64,000 nucleotides of DNA. It comes from Rhodocaloribacter litoris (GTDB taxonomy: Bacteria > Bacteroidota > Rhodothermia > Rhodothermales > ISCAR-4553). The stretch is taken from positions 3,892,400-3,956,399 of the forward strand of contig NZ_CP076718.1 of NCBI RefSeq assembly GCF_011682235.2, written 5' to 3'. The position numbers were made by a program, and so were the translations under genes. Positions 63,603-64,000 of this stretch are shown here, one piece after another; within the stretch, counting starts at the first letter, position 1, and every line of letters begins with the position of its first letter. Under the pieces are notes generated by a model. That model was not told where the DNA came from, made no database searches, and saw only the letters and a list, made by a program, of their open reading frames with translations.

Positions 63603-63638
63603 TCGGGCCGTCTCGCTCATCTGTTCTTCGCCGGACCC

Positions 63639-64000
63639 ATGGCGCCTTGCCGTGCATTCCTGTTCCTTTGCTGGCTCGGGGTGGTGACCCTTTTTGCCCC
63701 GGAAGCCGGTGCGCAGAAGGCCGTACCGCCGCTGACCGGCCGTGTGGTCGACGAGGCCGGTATCCTTTCGCCCGAGACGGAGCGCCTCCTGGCCGGGCTG
63801 CTGGCCGAACACGAGGCCGCCACGGGCAACCAGGTCGCCGTCCTCACCGTCCCCTCGCTCGATGGCGAGAACCTGGAGGACTACAGCCTGCGCGTGGCGC
63901 GAACCTGGGCCCTGGGCACGGCCGAGCACGACAACGGGGTGCTGTTGCTCGTCGCCGTCGCGGACCGCAAGCTCCGCATCGAGGTGGGGCTGGGGCTGGA
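63639..64000 (+). CDS. TPM domain (YgcG-like) protein, 3' truncated by window end
   Basis: The open frame runs from ATG 63639 past the edge (about 120 codons visible). A signal peptide (1-25, ending EAGAQ) is followed by LTGRVVDEAGILSPETERLL and LEDYSLRVARTWALGTAEHDNGVLLLVAVADRKLRIEVG, the TPM-domain core found in YgcG proteins and thylakoid TLP18.3 phosphatase. In many bacteria it precedes a LemA protein; the continuation is outside the window. It follows the HDOD gene by 36 bp. Confidence 0.85.
   Translation, partial: MAPCRAFLFLCWLGVVTLFAPEAGAQKAVPPLTGRVVDEAGILSPETERLLAGLLAEHEAATGNQVAVLTVPSLDGENLEDYSLRVARTWALGTAEHDNGVLLLVAVADRKLRIEVGLGL

Overview
The window is one contiguous piece of a GC-rich bacterial chromosome with small intergenic gaps. 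Its gene content points to a thermophilic or thermotolerant member of the Rhodothermota (Rhodothermus-like Bacteroidota relatives). The evidence is a mannosylglycerate operon (mpgP-mpgS), myo-inositol-1-phosphate synthase followed by a CDP-inositol-type nucleotidyltransferase, tyrosine catabolism (hppD-hmgA), a BlaR1-type peptidase fused to a TonB C-terminal domain, an OmpA protein with PKD repeats, and Bacteroidota-like promoter boxes (TAnnTTTG or TATCTT). I saw no rRNA, tRNA, CRISPR array, insertion sequence or phage gene. The assignment rests on gene content only.

Layout, left half. 1-4 kb: a SAM hydrolase running off the left edge, then a GbsR/MarR regulator, a GAF histidine kinase, a response regulator and yraN on the plus strand. 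4-16 kb: a TIG-domain membrane protein, endonuclease V, inositol-phosphate synthase plus nucleotidyltransferase, msrB, osmC, an AspH/LpxO-type dioxygenase, hmgA and hppD, a NUDIX hydrolase, a lipoprotein and a MOSC protein. 16-19.3 kb (minus strand): a membrane-anchored lytic-transglycosylase-like protein, a class I glutamine amidotransferase and arsC. 19.4-23.4 kb: a plus-strand cassette of SDR, free-standing carrier protein, free-standing adenylation enzyme and acyl-CoA-dehydrogenase-like flavoprotein. This resembles the proline-to-pyrrole loading modules of prodiginine and pyoluteorin pathways, but has no PKS or NRPS beside it. 23.6-31.2 kb: a galactokinase-like GHMP kinase, GNAT, DUF99, Gfo/Idh/MocA, a lipoprotein, inositol monophosphatase, fabI and a HAD phosphatase.

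Layout, right half. 31.2-37 kb: an envelope group (L,D-transpeptidase, two NfeD proteins, TonB-domain lipoprotein) running into the convergent mannosylglycerate operon. 37-41.8 kb: a signalling block of one LuxR-type and two Rcp1-like response regulators and a hybrid HisKA_3 kinase, then rlmB. 42-48.1 kb: a minus-strand run of thpR, a class V aminotransferase, lolA, a UPF0104 membrane protein and an M1-aminopeptidase-like protein that has lost its zinc ligands. 48-54 kb: a putative molybdenum carrier, hisA, proC, metG, a VOC protein and a cold-shock gene. 54-64 kb: blaI-blaR1 with candidate operators, lpdA, gyrA, the OmpA-PKD protein, an HDOD protein and a TPM-domain protein cut by the right edge.

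Genes that plausibly work together: ino1, the nucleotidyltransferase and a distant inositol monophosphatase (inositol, CDP-inositol); mpgS and mpgP (osmolyte synthesis); hppD and hmgA (tyrosine to maleylacetoacetate); the LuxR regulator and the HisKA_3 kinase (a two-component pair); blaI and blaR1 (a proteolysis-controlled repressor system); and the carrier protein, adenylation enzyme and dehydrogenase (oxidation of a tethered amino acid). Several convergent neighbours overlap at their 3' ends, and predicted terminators follow cspA, gyrA, the blaR1/lpdA pair and the nucleotidyltransferase.
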